Shown here: positions 1-8,558 of the stretch, piece after piece | Layout of the letters: every line of letters begins with the position of its first letter | Numbering within the stretch: position 1 is the first letter of the stretch | Assembly (NCBI GenBank): GCA_030648295.1 | Contig: JAUSID010000016.1 | Span: forward strand, 1-43,208 | Direction of reading: 5' to 3' | DNA: 43,208 nucleotides | Origin: Opitutaceae bacterium | Lineage (GTDB): Bacteria > Verrucomicrobiota > Verrucomicrobiia > Opitutales > Opitutaceae | Translations under genes and position numbers: made by a program | The notes under the pieces: model-generated | Database searches by the model: none | Told to the model about the DNA's origin: nothing | Seen by the model: only the letters and a program-made list of their open reading frames with translations

Positions 1-154
1 CACCTCCCGCCTGCAATGCCGGGCAGTCGATACCTTTTAGAATGCCGACAAAATAGGCGTGCAGTTCAGGCCGGACTTCCGGCGACAAGGCTGGAACTCT
101 GTGCTTGGTACTGAAGATAAGGTGAATCAGGACTCGAGATAGTGATTGGGGCAT
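1..154 (-). CDS. IS200-like / REP-associated (Y1) transposase, N-terminal part, cut by window edge
   Basis: Reading leftwards from an ATG at 154, 51 codons stay open to the window edge. The peptide starts MPQSLSRVLIHLIFSTKHR and continues with RPELHAYFVGILKGIDCPA. This matches the N-terminus of the single-tyrosine (Y1, HUH) transposases of the IS200 and REP-associated (RAYT) type. Such enzymes nick and join single-stranded DNA at hairpin ends. The HUH histidines and catalytic tyrosine would lie beyond the window, so intactness cannot be judged. Two hairpins lie just upstream (170-186 and 206-224), as expected for the end of such an element. Confidence 0.8.
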   Translation of the reverse strand, partial: MPQSLSRVLIHLIFSTKHRVPALSPEVRPELHAYFVGILKGIDCPALQAGG

Positions 155-429
155 TGATGAGGCGTGGTCGCAGCCTTTCAGGCCGCGTCGCTGACCCCAT
201 ATTACCCCAGGCCGTTGGCCTGGGCTAAGGAATTCTCGCGCCGTCGGTGCTGGAAATTGGCCAAACTCCAGTCTGCGGCTGGAAGCCGCAGCCACTTTCA
301 GCGCAGACTCGGCCCAGAACCTTTCGCCCGAGGTGCTCGGTCCGGCCGAGGTGCGTGGTCATCTGTAGCCCGGGAGCGCGGGCGTCCCGCCCGCCTCCGA
401 TGCGGGCGAGACGCCTGCGCTCCCAGGAC
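155..429. repeat. Hairpin-rich non-coding stretch next to the transposase
   Basis: No credible gene. It holds a hairpin GCAGCCT/AGGCCGC with loop TTC (170-186), a perfect palindrome CCCAGGCC/GGCCTGGG with loop GTT (206-224), a hairpin CTGCGGCT/AGCCGCAG with loop GGA (273-291), and the long GC palindrome described separately (372-424). The first two sit where the end of an IS200/RAYT element would be. Confidence 0.6.
372..424. repeat. Dispersed GC-rich palindrome, complete copy
   Basis: Left arm GGGAGCGCGGGCGTC... (372-394) and right arm ...GCCTGCGCTCCC (402-424) are near-perfect inverted repeats. They form a roughly 23-bp stem ending next to the rluE stop codon. Related copies are at 1177-1199 (half), 11722-11778 (complete), 12280-12337 (complete) and 43079-43101 (half). 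When translated, these give the spurious 'SAGVSPA' and 'RDARAP' peptides seen at the ends of several overlong ORFs. A REP-like mobile palindrome is the likely nature. Confidence 0.75.
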
Positions 430-999
430 TTAAGCGAACACGGACGCGCGTTGTTTCGCGCTGAGTTCGCGCCATTTTCCGGCGGCAAGATCGCCGAGCG
501 GAAAGTCGCCGATCCGCACCCGTATCAGTCGCAGCGTCGGATGCCCGATCGCGGCGGTCATCCGGCGCACCTGCCGGTTCTTTCCTTCCACGAGTTCGAG
601 CGAGAGCCAGCAGTCCGGCACGTTTTTGCGGAATCGGATCGGGGGATCACGCGGCGGAATGTCAGGCGGTGGGTCAAGCAGGCGCGCCCGGCACGGACGC
701 ATCCGATAATCCCCGAGCGCAATGTCGCCGCGCTCCAGTTGCGCGAGCGCTTCGGCCGGCGGTACACGTTCCACTTGCGCCCAATATTCCCGCTGGTGCG
801 CATGCTGCGGATCGAGCAGCCGGGTGTTCAGCCCCGGTTCATCGCTCAACAGGAGCAAGCCTTCGGAATCGGCGTCGAGCCGGCCGAGCGGGTAAACGTT
901 CGCCGGCAGATCGAACTCCGCGAGCGTGCGCCAGTGTGATCCGGGCTCGGGCGTGAATTGCGAAAGCACGCCGTAGGGCTTGTGAAAGACGAGCAGCAC
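430..999 (-). CDS. rluE: 23S rRNA pseudouridine synthase, RsuA/RluE type
   Basis: 189 aa from a GTG at 999. This start is chosen because the conserved N-terminus LLVFHKPYGVLSQF begins there, and everything upstream in frame is low-complexity repeat DNA. The catalytic motif GRLDADSEGLLLL (Asp about residue 42) and the C-terminal EGKNRQVRRMTAAIGHPTLR are classic for the RsuA/RluB/E/F family. Length and lack of an S4 domain fit RluE, which modifies a uridine in the peptidyl-transferase region of 23S rRNA in E. coli. The exact target uridine is inferred from the family. It is divergent from the MDR gene, with a repeat-filled spacer between them. Confidence 0.88.
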   Translation of the reverse strand: MLLVFHKPYGVLSQFTPEPGSHWRTLAEFDLPANVYPLGRLDADSEGLLLLSDEPGLNTRLLDPQHAHQREYWAQVERVPPAEALAQLERGDIALGDYRMRPCRARLLDPPPDIPPRDPPIRFRKNVPDCWLSLELVEGKNRQVRRMTAAIGHPTLRLIRVRIGDFPLGDLAAGKWRELSAKQRASVFA

Positions 1000-1020
1000 G
1001 GCGGAAGTGACGACAAGCGC

Positions 1021-1280
1021 AGTGACGAGTGACATGTGACGAGTGACAAGTAGAGCCGCAGGCAGAAGTGACGAGTGACAAGGGGAAGTGACCACGGCCA
1101 CAAGGGCCAGTGACGAGTGACAAGTAGAGCCGCAGGCAGAAGTGACGAGTGACAAGTGCCCGGCGTGGTTAACCCTGGGAGCGCGGGCGTCTCGCCCGCA
1201 ACTGCTCGGTCCTTGTCCCGTCACTCGCCGCTTGTCACGATTTTCCATTCCCGTCACTTGTCATTCGTCACTCGTCACTC
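1021..1280. repeat. Cluster of TGACGAGTGACAAG units between two divergent genes
   Basis: The spacer is built mostly of short units of the form GTGACGAGTGACAAGT and variants. A 47-bp segment occurs twice, at 1036-1082 and 1110-1156. On the other side of a half palindrome (1177-1199), the complementary form (CACTTGTCATTCGTCACTCG) continues to about 1280, giving an overall inverted arrangement. Both flanking genes must have their promoters in or next to this repeat block. Confidence 0.7.
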
Positions 1281-1290
1281 CTTTCCCACC

Positions 1291-2283
1291 ATGCGCGCAG
1301 TACAACTTGCAGGCGTAAATCAACTCGCGGTCGTCGACGTGCCCGACCCCGCGCCGCAGCGCGGCGAAGTTGTCGTCGCGCTCCGGGCCGCAGCGCTCAA
1401 CCACCGCGATGTCTGGATCAAGTCCGGCCAGTATGCGGGTTTGAAGTTCCCGATTACGCCGGGCTCGGATGGCGCGGGAATCGTGGCGGAATGTGGCGAA
1501 GGCGTGGATCCGTCATGGCGCGGCCGCGAGGTCATCATCAATGCAGGTTTCAACTGGGGTGATCGCGAAACGGCGCAGGGCGCGCAGTTCAGCATTCTCG
1601 GTCTGCCACGCGACGGCACGCTCGCGGAGAAGGTGAGCGTTCCGGTCGGGCAAGTGTCGGCCAAACCGGGCCACCTGACCTGGGAGGATGCCGCGGCGCT
1701 GCCACTCGCCGGACTCACGGCGTATCGTGCCGTTTTCTCGCGCGGCAGGCTGCAGGCCGGCGAACGTGTTCTCATCAGCGGCGTCGGCGGTGGCGTCGCC
1801 CTGTTCGCGATGCAGTTTGCGGTCGCGGCGAAGGCGGACGTGTGGGTGACGTCGAGTTCGCCGGAAAAGATCGCGCGTGCGGTCGAACTGGGCGCGAAGG
1901 GCGGATTCAATTATCGCGACGACGGCTGGGTGGCCGCGGCGGCAAAGGCGCCTGGCGGGTTCGATGTCATCATCGACAGCGCGGGTGGTGAGGGTTTCAC
2001 CAAATTGATCGATGCGGCCGCGTCCGGCGGCCGGATCGTGTTCTTTGGCGCGACGCGCGGTGACCCGCCGGTGCTGCCGATGCGAAAGGTTTTCTGGCGG
2101 CAGCTTGCGCTGCTCGGAACGACGATGGGTTCGCCGTCGGACTGGGAGACGATGGTCGCATTCGTTACGCGCCAACACCTGCGACCGGTCGTGAGCGAGG
2201 TGTTTCCATTGGCCCGCGCCGCGGAGGCATTCGGCCTGATGGAGCGCGGTGAGCAGTTCGGCAAGATCGTGGTCAAAACCTGA
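1291..2283 (+). CDS. Zinc-type alcohol dehydrogenase-like / quinone reductase (MDR family)
   Basis: 330 aa from the ATG at 1291 (MRAVQLAGVNQLAVVDVP). The longer in-frame extension upstream is repeat DNA and is rejected. It has an N-terminal GroES-like domain (HRDVWIKSGQY, PGSDGAGIV) and a Rossmann NAD(P)-binding domain (GERVLISGVGGGVALFAMQF at about residues 155-175). The cysteine cluster of the structural-zinc site of classical ADHs is absent, as in the YogA/quinone oxidoreductase branch. It probably reduces a small carbonyl or quinone with NADPH in the cytoplasm; the substrate is unknown. Confidence 0.85.
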   Translation: MRAVQLAGVNQLAVVDVPDPAPQRGEVVVALRAAALNHRDVWIKSGQYAGLKFPITPGSDGAGIVAECGEGVDPSWRGREVIINAGFNWGDRETAQGAQFSILGLPRDGTLAEKVSVPVGQVSAKPGHLTWEDAAALPLAGLTAYRAVFSRGRLQAGERVLISGVGGGVALFAMQFAVAAKADVWVTSSSPEKIARAVELGAKGGFNYRDDGWVAAAAKAPGGFDVIIDSAGGEGFTKLIDAAASGGRIVFFGATRGDPPVLPMRKVFWRQLALLGTTMGSPSDWETMVAFVTRQHLRPVVSEVFPLARAAEAFGLMERGEQFGKIVVKT

Positions 2284-2576
2284 GCTGTCAGCCCGCGCGG
2301 TGACACGAACCGAATTGAAGGGGTCGACCTTTGCTCAAATCACTTGACCATGGATCTCACGGACGGGACACGGCTCGAGCCCTCCGAATCGATCGTCCGC
2401 GCAGCGGACGCTACTGACGAGGCGCTGAGCGCGGCGAACCGCCAGCACGTCTCGGAGCATCGGCTACGAGCCAACCCACCGGTGGCGCTGAAACCGCGCC
2501 GCGTCAGGGTAGGTCCATACCTACCGGGAATGCTTTCGGCTTGGCGTGGCCGCTCGACGCGCGGAGAACGTGGGCG
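2284..2576. other. Intergenic stretch, nothing recognised
   Basis: Between the MDR gene and manC. Open frames on both strands are short and match nothing known to me. A GGAG at about 2562, some 11 nt before the manC ATG, is a plausible ribosome binding site. Confidence 0.4.
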
Positions 2577-3647
2577 ATGAGCGAAGCTCCCCGTTTGTTC
2601 GCCTGTATCATGGCTGGTGGCAGTGGTGAGCGATTCTGGCCGATGAGTCGCAGGCGGCTGCCGAAGCACCTGCTGAAGTTGTTTTCCGATCGGACGCTGC
2701 TGGAGGAAACGGTGCGGCGGATCGGCACCGTCGTGCCCCGGGAAAATATTTTTGTGCTCACCAACGAGGTCCAGCTGCCAGCGACGCGCGCGGCGCTCGA
2801 GGGGCTGGTGCCATCGCAGCAGATCATCGCTGAACCGGCGAAGCGCGACACGGCGCCCGCCGCCGCGCTCGCCACGGCGCTGGTACGCGCGCGCGGCGGT
2901 GACATGGCCACACTCGCTTTGCTGCCGGCCGATGCGTTCATCGCCGACTCGGCGACGTTTGCCCGCCAGCTCGGCGCCGCCCTGCCGCGCGCCTCGCAAT
3001 CCGGCGCCATCATCACGATCGCGATCAAGCCGGATCACCCGGCGACGGGATTCGGGTATCTTGAACTTGGGGACGAGCTGGAGAACACACCCGGCGGCGT
3101 GATTCGCGAGGTGCGGCGCTTTGTCGAAAAGCCCGATCTGATCACGGCGCAGAAATACGTCGCGAATGGCCAGTTTGCGTGGAACGCCGGCATGTTTTTC
3201 TGGCGGGTCGGCACGTTTCTCGAGGAAGCGGCGCGAAACGCCCCGGAGCTGGCCACGTTCGTTCGCGAATTCCCGCGCGATGCCTGGGGCACCTATCTCG
3301 CCGAGCGCTTTCCGCAGCTGCCCAAGATTTCCATCGACTACGCCATCATGGAGAAGGCGCGGATGGTGGAGACGCTGGTGGCGCAGTTCGACTGGGATGA
3401 CGTGGGGCTGTGGACGGCGGTGCCGAAGCACATGCCGTCCGACGGCTCCGGCAACGCGGTTCGCGGCCAGGTGGTCGCGATCGGCGCGACGAACAACATC
3501 GCCGTGAGCAACGGCCGCACCATTGCGCTTTGCGGCGTGAAGGATCTCGTCGTGGTCGAGACGCCGGATGCCGTGCTGGTCTGCCACCGTGATGCGGTCC
3601 AGGACATCAAGAAGATCGTCCAGCAGCTGCCGAAGGAATTGCAGTAG
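2577..3647 (+). CDS. manC: Mannose-1-phosphate guanylyltransferase (GDP)
   Basis: 356 aa. The ATG at 2577 is chosen over an upstream ATG (2541) because it has a GGAG about 11 nt upstream and the conserved core starts within ten residues. The nucleotidyltransferase signature IMAGGSGERFWPMSRR and LPKHLLKLF (about residues 11-37) is followed by the sugar-binding region GFGYLELGDE, VRRFVEKPD and NAGMFFWR. The enzyme makes GDP-mannose from GTP and mannose 1-phosphate. Length fits the single-domain form without the C-terminal isomerase of ManC/AlgA fusions. It feeds mannose-derived sugars into surface glycans, consistent with the glycan clusters later in the window. Confidence 0.92.
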   Translation: MSEAPRLFACIMAGGSGERFWPMSRRRLPKHLLKLFSDRTLLEETVRRIGTVVPRENIFVLTNEVQLPATRAALEGLVPSQQIIAEPAKRDTAPAAALATALVRARGGDMATLALLPADAFIADSATFARQLGAALPRASQSGAIITIAIKPDHPATGFGYLELGDELENTPGGVIREVRRFVEKPDLITAQKYVANGQFAWNAGMFFWRVGTFLEEAARNAPELATFVREFPRDAWGTYLAERFPQLPKISIDYAIMEKARMVETLVAQFDWDDVGLWTAVPKHMPSDGSGNAVRGQVVAIGATNNIAVSNGRTIALCGVKDLVVVETPDAVLVCHRDAVQDIKKIVQQLPKELQ

Positions 3648-3744
3648 CTGGTCCGCACACCTCCCCTCAATCAGGCGCTCGATCTTTTTTCCTGTTCGAT
3701 GGCCATTTCGCCACGGCAAGTCCCGCGTTCGTGCGGGCTAAAAC

Positions 3745-3769
3745 GCAAAACCGCTGGAAGCGGTCTTGC
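3745..3769. repeat. Small palindrome between convergent manC and bipA
   Basis: GCAAAACCGCT / AGCGGTCTTGC with loop GGA makes an 11-bp stem with one mismatch. No clear T-run follows on either strand, so it reads more like a dispersed palindrome than a terminator. Confidence 0.5.
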
Positions 3770-3818
3770 CATAAGCCGGGAAATCGCGAAGAGCACCAGC
3801 GGCAATAGCGAGCAAACA

Positions 3819-3840
3819 CTCTGCGCCCTTCGGCACAGAG
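3819..3840 (-). terminator. Possible terminator of bipA
   Basis: Just downstream of the bipA stop on the minus strand, a hairpin with arms CTCTGTGCC and GGCGCAGAG (one mismatch, short loop) is followed by TGTTTGC. The T content is modest, so the call is weak. Confidence 0.3.
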
Positions 3841-3861
3841 GAAAGGGTGAAGGTTCCCGGC

Positions 3862-5688
3862 TTACGCCACGGCTGACTTGGCCGCGCGCTGGACCTTGCG
3901 CCGCTCGACTTCCCTCAGGATCCGTTTGCGGAGCCGGAGGTTTTTCGGAGTCACCTCGACGTACTCATCGTGGGCGATGTATTCGATCGCGCGCTCGAGC
4001 GAGAATTTCGTCGCGGGGGTCAGCCCGGCCGCCACGCCTTCACCTTGCGAGCGGAAGTTGGTCAGTTTTTTTGCGCGGACGGCGTTGCAGGCAATGTCCT
4101 CGTTCCGGGGATTTTCGCCGACGATCATGCCTTCGTAGACCAGTTCGCCCGGACTGACGAAAAGTTTGCCTCGCTCCTGCACCATCACGAGCGCGTAGGA
4201 GGTGGTCACGCCGGCCTCGGTCGCCATCAGGGTGCCGGTGATGCGGGTGAGCACTTCACCCGCGTAGGGGCCGTATTCCTTGAAGAGATGGCTCATCACG
4301 CCGCGGCCGCTCGTGATGTTGACCACGTCGATTTCCATGCCGATGAGGCCGCGCGTGGTAATGGTCGCCTCGATCATCGTGGAGTGCGGGTGCTTCTCCA
4401 TGTTCGTCATCTGGCCCTTGCGGTTCGCCAGATTTTGCATGACGGCGCCGACGCATTCGTCGGGAACCTCAATCCAGACGTTTTCGTAGGGCTCGTGGCG
4501 TTTTCCGTCGACGATCTTCTCGATTACGGTCGGACGCGACACGAGCAACTCGAACCCTTCGCGGCGCATGGTCTCGACGAGCACGGCGACTTGCATGGCG
4601 CCGCGGGCCTTGACGTTGAAGATGCCGGCCTTGTCAGTTTCCTCGACCTTGATCGAGACATTCGTCTTCAGTTCACGGAAGAGCCGCTCGCCCAGCTGGC
4701 GCGACGTGACGAGTTTGCCCTCGGTGCCGACGAGCGGACCGTCGTTGACGCAAAACTGCATCTCGAGGGTGGGTGGATCGATTTGCGTGAAGGGCAGGGC
4801 GTGGCCGTCTTCGTTGGCGGTGAGGGTGTCGCCAATGTCGGCCTCTTCGAAACCGGAGACGCCGACGATGTTGCCGGCGACGCCGGCTTCGGTCTCGTGG
4901 GTGCCAAGGCCGGAGTATTCGAAGACCCGGGTGATTTTCGCGCGGACGCGTTTGCCGTCGGCGTGGCGAATCGCGAACACCGGATCGCCGACCGAGACTT
5001 TGCCACCGAGAATCTTGCCGATGGCGATGCGGCCGACGTAGTCGCTCCAGTCGATGTTGGAAACCAGCATGTGGAACGGCTCCTCGGGTTTGGCGAACGG
5101 CGGCGGAATATGGTCGAGTATGGTCTCGAAGAGCGGCGCCATGTCCTTCTTCGGTTCGCCGAGGTGTTTCATCATGTAGCCGTCGCGACCCGAGCCGTAA
5201 ACGACGGGCGCGTCGAACTGTTCCTCGCTGGCATTGAGCTCCATGAGGAGCTCGAGCACCTTCTCGTACATCTTGGCGGGCTCGGCGTTTTCGCGATCGA
5301 TCTTGTTGATCACGATGATGACCTTCAGTCCGTGCTGGAGCGCCTTGCGCAGCACGAAGCGCGTCTGGGCCTGCGGACCGTCATACGCGTCGACCACCAG
5401 CAGCACGCCGTCGACCATGCGCAGCGCGCGCTCGACTTCACCGCCGAAGTCCGCGTGCCCCGGAGTGTCGACGATGTTGATGATTTTGTCCTTCCAGTGG
5501 ACCGAGGTGTTCTTCGCCTTAATCGTGATGCCCTTCTCCTTCTCGAGGTCCATGGAGTCCATGGCGCGCTCCTCGATCTGCTGATTGGCGCGAAACACGC
5601 CGCCCTCCTTCAGCAGTTTGTCGACGAGCGTGGTCTTCCCGTGGTCGACGTGGGCGATGATGGCGATGTTGCGGATACTCTGGTTCAT
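3862..5688 (-). CDS. typA: Ribosome-associated GTPase BipA/TypA
   Basis: 608 aa, the usual length. GTPase motifs are all present: G1 AHVDHGKTT (about residues 12-20), switch EKGITIKAKN, G3 DTPGHADFGGE, G4 NKIDRENA. These are followed by translation-factor beta-barrel and EF-G-like domains (RGLIGMEIDV, the conserved C-terminal VRAKKLTNFRS). The protein binds the ribosome in a GTP-dependent way and helps 50S assembly and stress adaptation. The ATG at 5688 starts directly with MNQSIRNIAIIAHVDHGK. It is convergent with manC. Confidence 0.96.
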   Translation of the reverse strand: MNQSIRNIAIIAHVDHGKTTLVDKLLKEGGVFRANQQIEERAMDSMDLEKEKGITIKAKNTSVHWKDKIINIVDTPGHADFGGEVERALRMVDGVLLVVDAYDGPQAQTRFVLRKALQHGLKVIIVINKIDRENAEPAKMYEKVLELLMELNASEEQFDAPVVYGSGRDGYMMKHLGEPKKDMAPLFETILDHIPPPFAKPEEPFHMLVSNIDWSDYVGRIAIGKILGGKVSVGDPVFAIRHADGKRVRAKITRVFEYSGLGTHETEAGVAGNIVGVSGFEEADIGDTLTANEDGHALPFTQIDPPTLEMQFCVNDGPLVGTEGKLVTSRQLGERLFRELKTNVSIKVEETDKAGIFNVKARGAMQVAVLVETMRREGFELLVSRPTVIEKIVDGKRHEPYENVWIEVPDECVGAVMQNLANRKGQMTNMEKHPHSTMIEATITTRGLIGMEIDVVNITSGRGVMSHLFKEYGPYAGEVLTRITGTLMATEAGVTTSYALVMVQERGKLFVSPGELVYEGMIVGENPRNEDIACNAVRAKKLTNFRSQGEGVAAGLTPATKFSLERAIEYIAHDEYVEVTPKNLRLRKRILREVERRKVQRAAKSAVA

Positions 5689-5802
5689 GGAGCGGGCGTG
5701 TGGAACGTGGAAAAAAGGGGTCCAACGTGCGTGGCACGCCCGGTGAAAGCAAGGCCGAACCCGGGGCGGACGTAAACGCCGCGTTATGCGACGGAAGCGG
5801 GG

Positions 5803-7284
5803 TTAATCGCAGGCATTCACCGCCACACCGACGGGAAAATAGCAGGTAAAACACGTCCCGCTTTGCAGCTGCGTCTCGAAACCGATGAACCCCTTGTGCC
5901 GGCGAACGACGCGCAGCACCGTCGCCAGCCCGAGTCCGGTGGCGGTTTCGCGAGGCTTGGTGGTGAAAAATGGATCGAACAGCCGGTCGCGATCCTCCAG
6001 TGGCACACCGGTGCCGGTGTCGCGCACGCTGATGGCGACAAAATCCCCGGGGGCCGCATCGGGCCCGATCGCGCGCGCCTCCGCGGCGTCGAGGGAAACG
6101 TGACGCGCCGCCAGGGTGGCCACGCCTCCGACCGGCATGGCGTCGCGCGCGTTCATGCACAGGTTCATAATGACCTGATGAAGCTGGCTCGCGTCACCAA
6201 GGATTGGCGGCAACGCATCGGGCGCCTCGACCTCGAGCGTGACCTTTTCGCCCATCAGCTTCAGCGCAATCGCGGCTGTCTCCCGGAGGACCGGCAGGAC
6301 GGACATCGGGGCGAGCGCTTGATCGCCGCCGCGCGCGAACATGAGAATACGCCGTAACAACGCGGCGCCACGCTCGGCGCTCTGCCGGATGATACGCGCG
6401 CGATCGCGATCCGCGGGCCCGGCCGACTGTTCGAGCATCTCGGCGTTGCCGAGCACCGACATGAGGAGGTTGTTGACGTCGTGGACGACGCCACCCGCGA
6501 GCTGGCCGAGCACTTCGATGCGCTGCAGCCGAAGGACCTGGGCCTCGAGGTGCTTCCGGTCGGTGATGTCACGGAGGATGAACTCCAGCAACACGCCATC
6601 GGTCGACGGCAATCGCACAATCGTCACCTCGGCCGTGGCGCCCGGCGCCGAAGCAATCGACAACGTGGTCTCGAACGACTCAATCCGTTTTCCCGGCTGG
6701 TCCAACTCGAGCAGGCGCTTCTGGAGCGGTTGCGAGATTGCCGGTGGGAAACAATCGAGCACGTGCGTCGGCACGCTGCCGATGAGCTGCGTGAAAGCCG
6801 AATTCGCATGGAGGATGCGGCCGGTGCGATCGGTGAGAACAATGCCATCGGGAGAGTGCGCCACCGCTGCTTCGAATCGCGCGCGTTCGTCGGAAAGCTG
6901 GCGGAAACGATTCAGCCGCGTGATGGTCCGCACGCGCGTGCGCAATTCCGCCGGGTCGAAAGGTTTGTTGAGAAATTCGTCCGCGCCGGCGGCGAGCCCG
7001 CGCAGCCGCGTGGCGCGGCCCTCGAGCGCGGTCAGCAGGATGATCGGAACCTGGTGCAGGATGGGGTTCGCGCGGAGCTGACGGCAGACTTCGAACCCGT
7101 CGAGTTCCGGCATGACGATGTCGAGCAGCACTACATCCGGCGGCGTTCGACGGGCAGCCTCCAATGCCTGCACGCCATTCTCCGCGAAAACCACGGTATA
7201 ACCATCCGTGGCCAGCAGGCTTCTTAAGAGTTGCCGGCTAACATCGTCATCGTCCACGACCAATACCGTGCTGGAGGTCGCCAT
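5803..7284 (-). CDS. Receiver-PAS-histidine kinase hybrid
   Basis: 493 aa, soluble, with no membrane segment. An N-terminal response-regulator domain (DDDDVSRQLL, phospho-acceptor Asp about 55 in VVLLDIVMPE, Lys 107 in NKPF) is followed by a PAS domain (about 135-245: DGIVLTDRTGRILHAN). The kinase core comes next: H-box LAGGVVHDVNNLLMSVLGN (His about 268), N-box NLCMNARDAM (about 374-383), G1 DTGTG (about 422), F-box FDPFFTTK, G2 ATGLGLAT. The N-terminal receiver suggests it is itself controlled by an upstream kinase, or that it autoregulates. No partner regulator with an output domain lies beside it. Confidence 0.9.
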   Translation of the reverse strand: MATSSTVLVVDDDDVSRQLLRSLLATDGYTVVFAENGVQALEAARRTPPDVVLLDIVMPELDGFEVCRQLRANPILHQVPIILLTALEGRATRLRGLAAGADEFLNKPFDPAELRTRVRTITRLNRFRQLSDERARFEAAVAHSPDGIVLTDRTGRILHANSAFTQLIGSVPTHVLDCFPPAISQPLQKRLLELDQPGKRIESFETTLSIASAPGATAEVTIVRLPSTDGVLLEFILRDITDRKHLEAQVLRLQRIEVLGQLAGGVVHDVNNLLMSVLGNAEMLEQSAGPADRDRARIIRQSAERGAALLRRILMFARGGDQALAPMSVLPVLRETAAIALKLMGEKVTLEVEAPDALPPILGDASQLHQVIMNLCMNARDAMPVGGVATLAARHVSLDAAEARAIGPDAAPGDFVAISVRDTGTGVPLEDRDRLFDPFFTTKPRETATGLGLATVLRVVRRHKGFIGFETQLQSGTCFTCYFPVGVAVNACD

Positions 7285-7526
7285 GTAAACGGTCCCGTGG
7301 CGGTTATGAAACTGGGTGCAATGGATTTAGCGATCCATTTTAAGGCTAATTGGTGGCGAAAAAACACGCATGCCCCAAGGAGCGCCCGATTGCGTTGGAC
7401 ATTTCCATGTTGAGGGGGAGGGGCAGTTGCTCCGCTCACCTCAATCGCGAGCTGCAGCTATCGTTTGCCAGTGGGAATTGGTATCGCTGCAACGGCGGCG
7501 CGCGCAGCTGTGACAGCCGTGACGTT
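7285..7526. other. Intergenic stretch with one hairpin
   Basis: No gene seen. A hairpin ATGGAT/ATCCAT followed by TTTT is near 7320-7340 on the plus strand. Its role is unclear because both neighbours run leftwards. Confidence 0.3.
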
Positions 7527-8450
7527 TTACTCGAGAAACCCTCGCTCGCCGAACCAGTGCAGAAGTTGCTCCGCCCACGGCGGGGCCGGCTTTCCCGGCC
7601 GCCCGAAGCCGAGGCCGTGCGCACCTTTTTCGTAGATGTGCAGCCCGAACGGCACCCCGTTGCGTCGCAAGGCCGCCGCGAACATCAGCGAGTTTTCCAC
7701 CGGTACGGTTTTGTCCTCCACTGTGTGCCAGAGGAAACAGGGCGGGGTATCTTTCGTCACCTGAAGTTCGTTCGAAAGGTACTTCACTAATTCTGGCGCG
7801 GGATTCTCACCGAGCAGGGTGCGGCGCGAGCCCACATGCGGGAATTCGACCAGCGAGATCACGGGGTAGCAAAGGATGGCGAGATCAGGCCGCGAGCTTT
7901 CGCGCTCGATCGAATCCGTGTCGCCGGGTTTTCCGGCATCGAAATGCGTTGCGAGGGTTGAAGCCAGGTGACCGCCGGCGGAGGAGCCGATGACTCCAAT
8001 TCGCCTGGGATCGAGCCCGTCGCGGCGGGCAAAGGCCCGGACCATCCGCAACGCGCGGGCGGCGTCGTTGAGCATAACCGGGTGGCGGTAGCGGTTGGAC
8101 CCAAGCCGGTATTTCAGCACGTACGCGGTGATGCCATGCTGGACAAAAAACTCGGCGTAGCCGGTGCCTTCGTGTTCGGCGAGATTGCCGTAGCCGCCGC
8201 CGGGCAGGATGAGAATCGATGCGCCCGTGCGGTTCGCCGGTTTGACCGGAAACGGCGTGAGGGTCGGAATATCCTGCGGACGCTGGCCGAGCGCGGCGGG
8301 AGCATCGCCCTCCCACAGCCGAATCGGTCCCATGATGAGCGGATAAGGAATCGCGGCGGTTCCACCGGAAGTCGGGTTGGCCGCGAACGCAGCTTGCCCG
8401 GCAAACGCCGCGACGAGCATCAAAAGAGATTGGGGACGTGAGGCGCGCAT
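7527..8450 (-). CDS. Exported alpha/beta hydrolase (esterase, acetyl-xylan-esterase-like)
   Basis: 307 aa from the ATG at 8450. This start gives a normal signal peptide (MRASRPQSLLMLVAAFAGQA, Ala-rich cleavage site), whereas upstream in-frame codons run through a terminator. Oxyanion motif LPGGGYGNL (about 82-90), nucleophile elbow GSSAGG (Ser about 157), acid Asp about 246 in HTVEDKTVP and His about 278 in KGAHGLG form the catalytic triad. The layout fits secreted carbohydrate esterases (BD-FAE-like) that remove acetyl or feruloyl groups from plant glycans; the substrate is inferred. Confidence 0.85.
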   Translation of the reverse strand: MRASRPQSLLMLVAAFAGQAAFAANPTSGGTAAIPYPLIMGPIRLWEGDAPAALGQRPQDIPTLTPFPVKPANRTGASILILPGGGYGNLAEHEGTGYAEFFVQHGITAYVLKYRLGSNRYRHPVMLNDAARALRMVRAFARRDGLDPRRIGVIGSSAGGHLASTLATHFDAGKPGDTDSIERESSRPDLAILCYPVISLVEFPHVGSRRTLLGENPAPELVKYLSNELQVTKDTPPCFLWHTVEDKTVPVENSLMFAAALRRNGVPFGLHIYEKGAHGLGFGRPGKPAPPWAEQLLHWFGERGFLE

Positions 8451-8490
8451 CGGCACCATTCCAGTTGCCGGTGCTCGTGGCCTCAAGCCT

Positions 8491-8514
8491 GGGTTTTCGC
8501 AGCAGCGAAAACCC
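8491..8514. repeat. Perfect hairpin GGGTTTTCGC/GCGAAAACCC
   Basis: Ten-base-pair perfect stem with loop AGCA in the hydrolase leader. A near-identical stem (TAGGTTTTCGC/GCGAAAACCTA) is at 23952-23976, so this is a dispersed palindrome family rather than a site private to this gene. Confidence 0.6.
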
Positions 8515-8528
8515 CTGAAAAACAAAAG

Positions 8529-8558
8529 GGCCCCGGAAGTTTTTAAGCTTCCGGGGCC
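8529..8558 (-). terminator. Strong intrinsic terminator on the minus strand
   Basis: Eleven-base-pair perfect stem GGCCCCGGAAG/CTTCCGGGGCC with an 8-nt loop. On the minus strand it is directly followed by a T-rich tract (CTTTTGTTTTT). Nothing annotated on the minus strand ends here except the candidate RNA to its right. The hydrolase starts 80 nt further on. Confidence 0.8.

Noticed and set aside
1021-1160. CRISPR array
   Set aside because: Units are too short and irregular, spacers are not unique, and no cas gene is nearby.
3970-5775. Long plus-strand open frame (about 601 codons) opposite bipA
   Set aside because: Antisense shadow of bipA caused by high GC; its translation shows no family motif, whereas the minus strand has every BipA GTPase motif.
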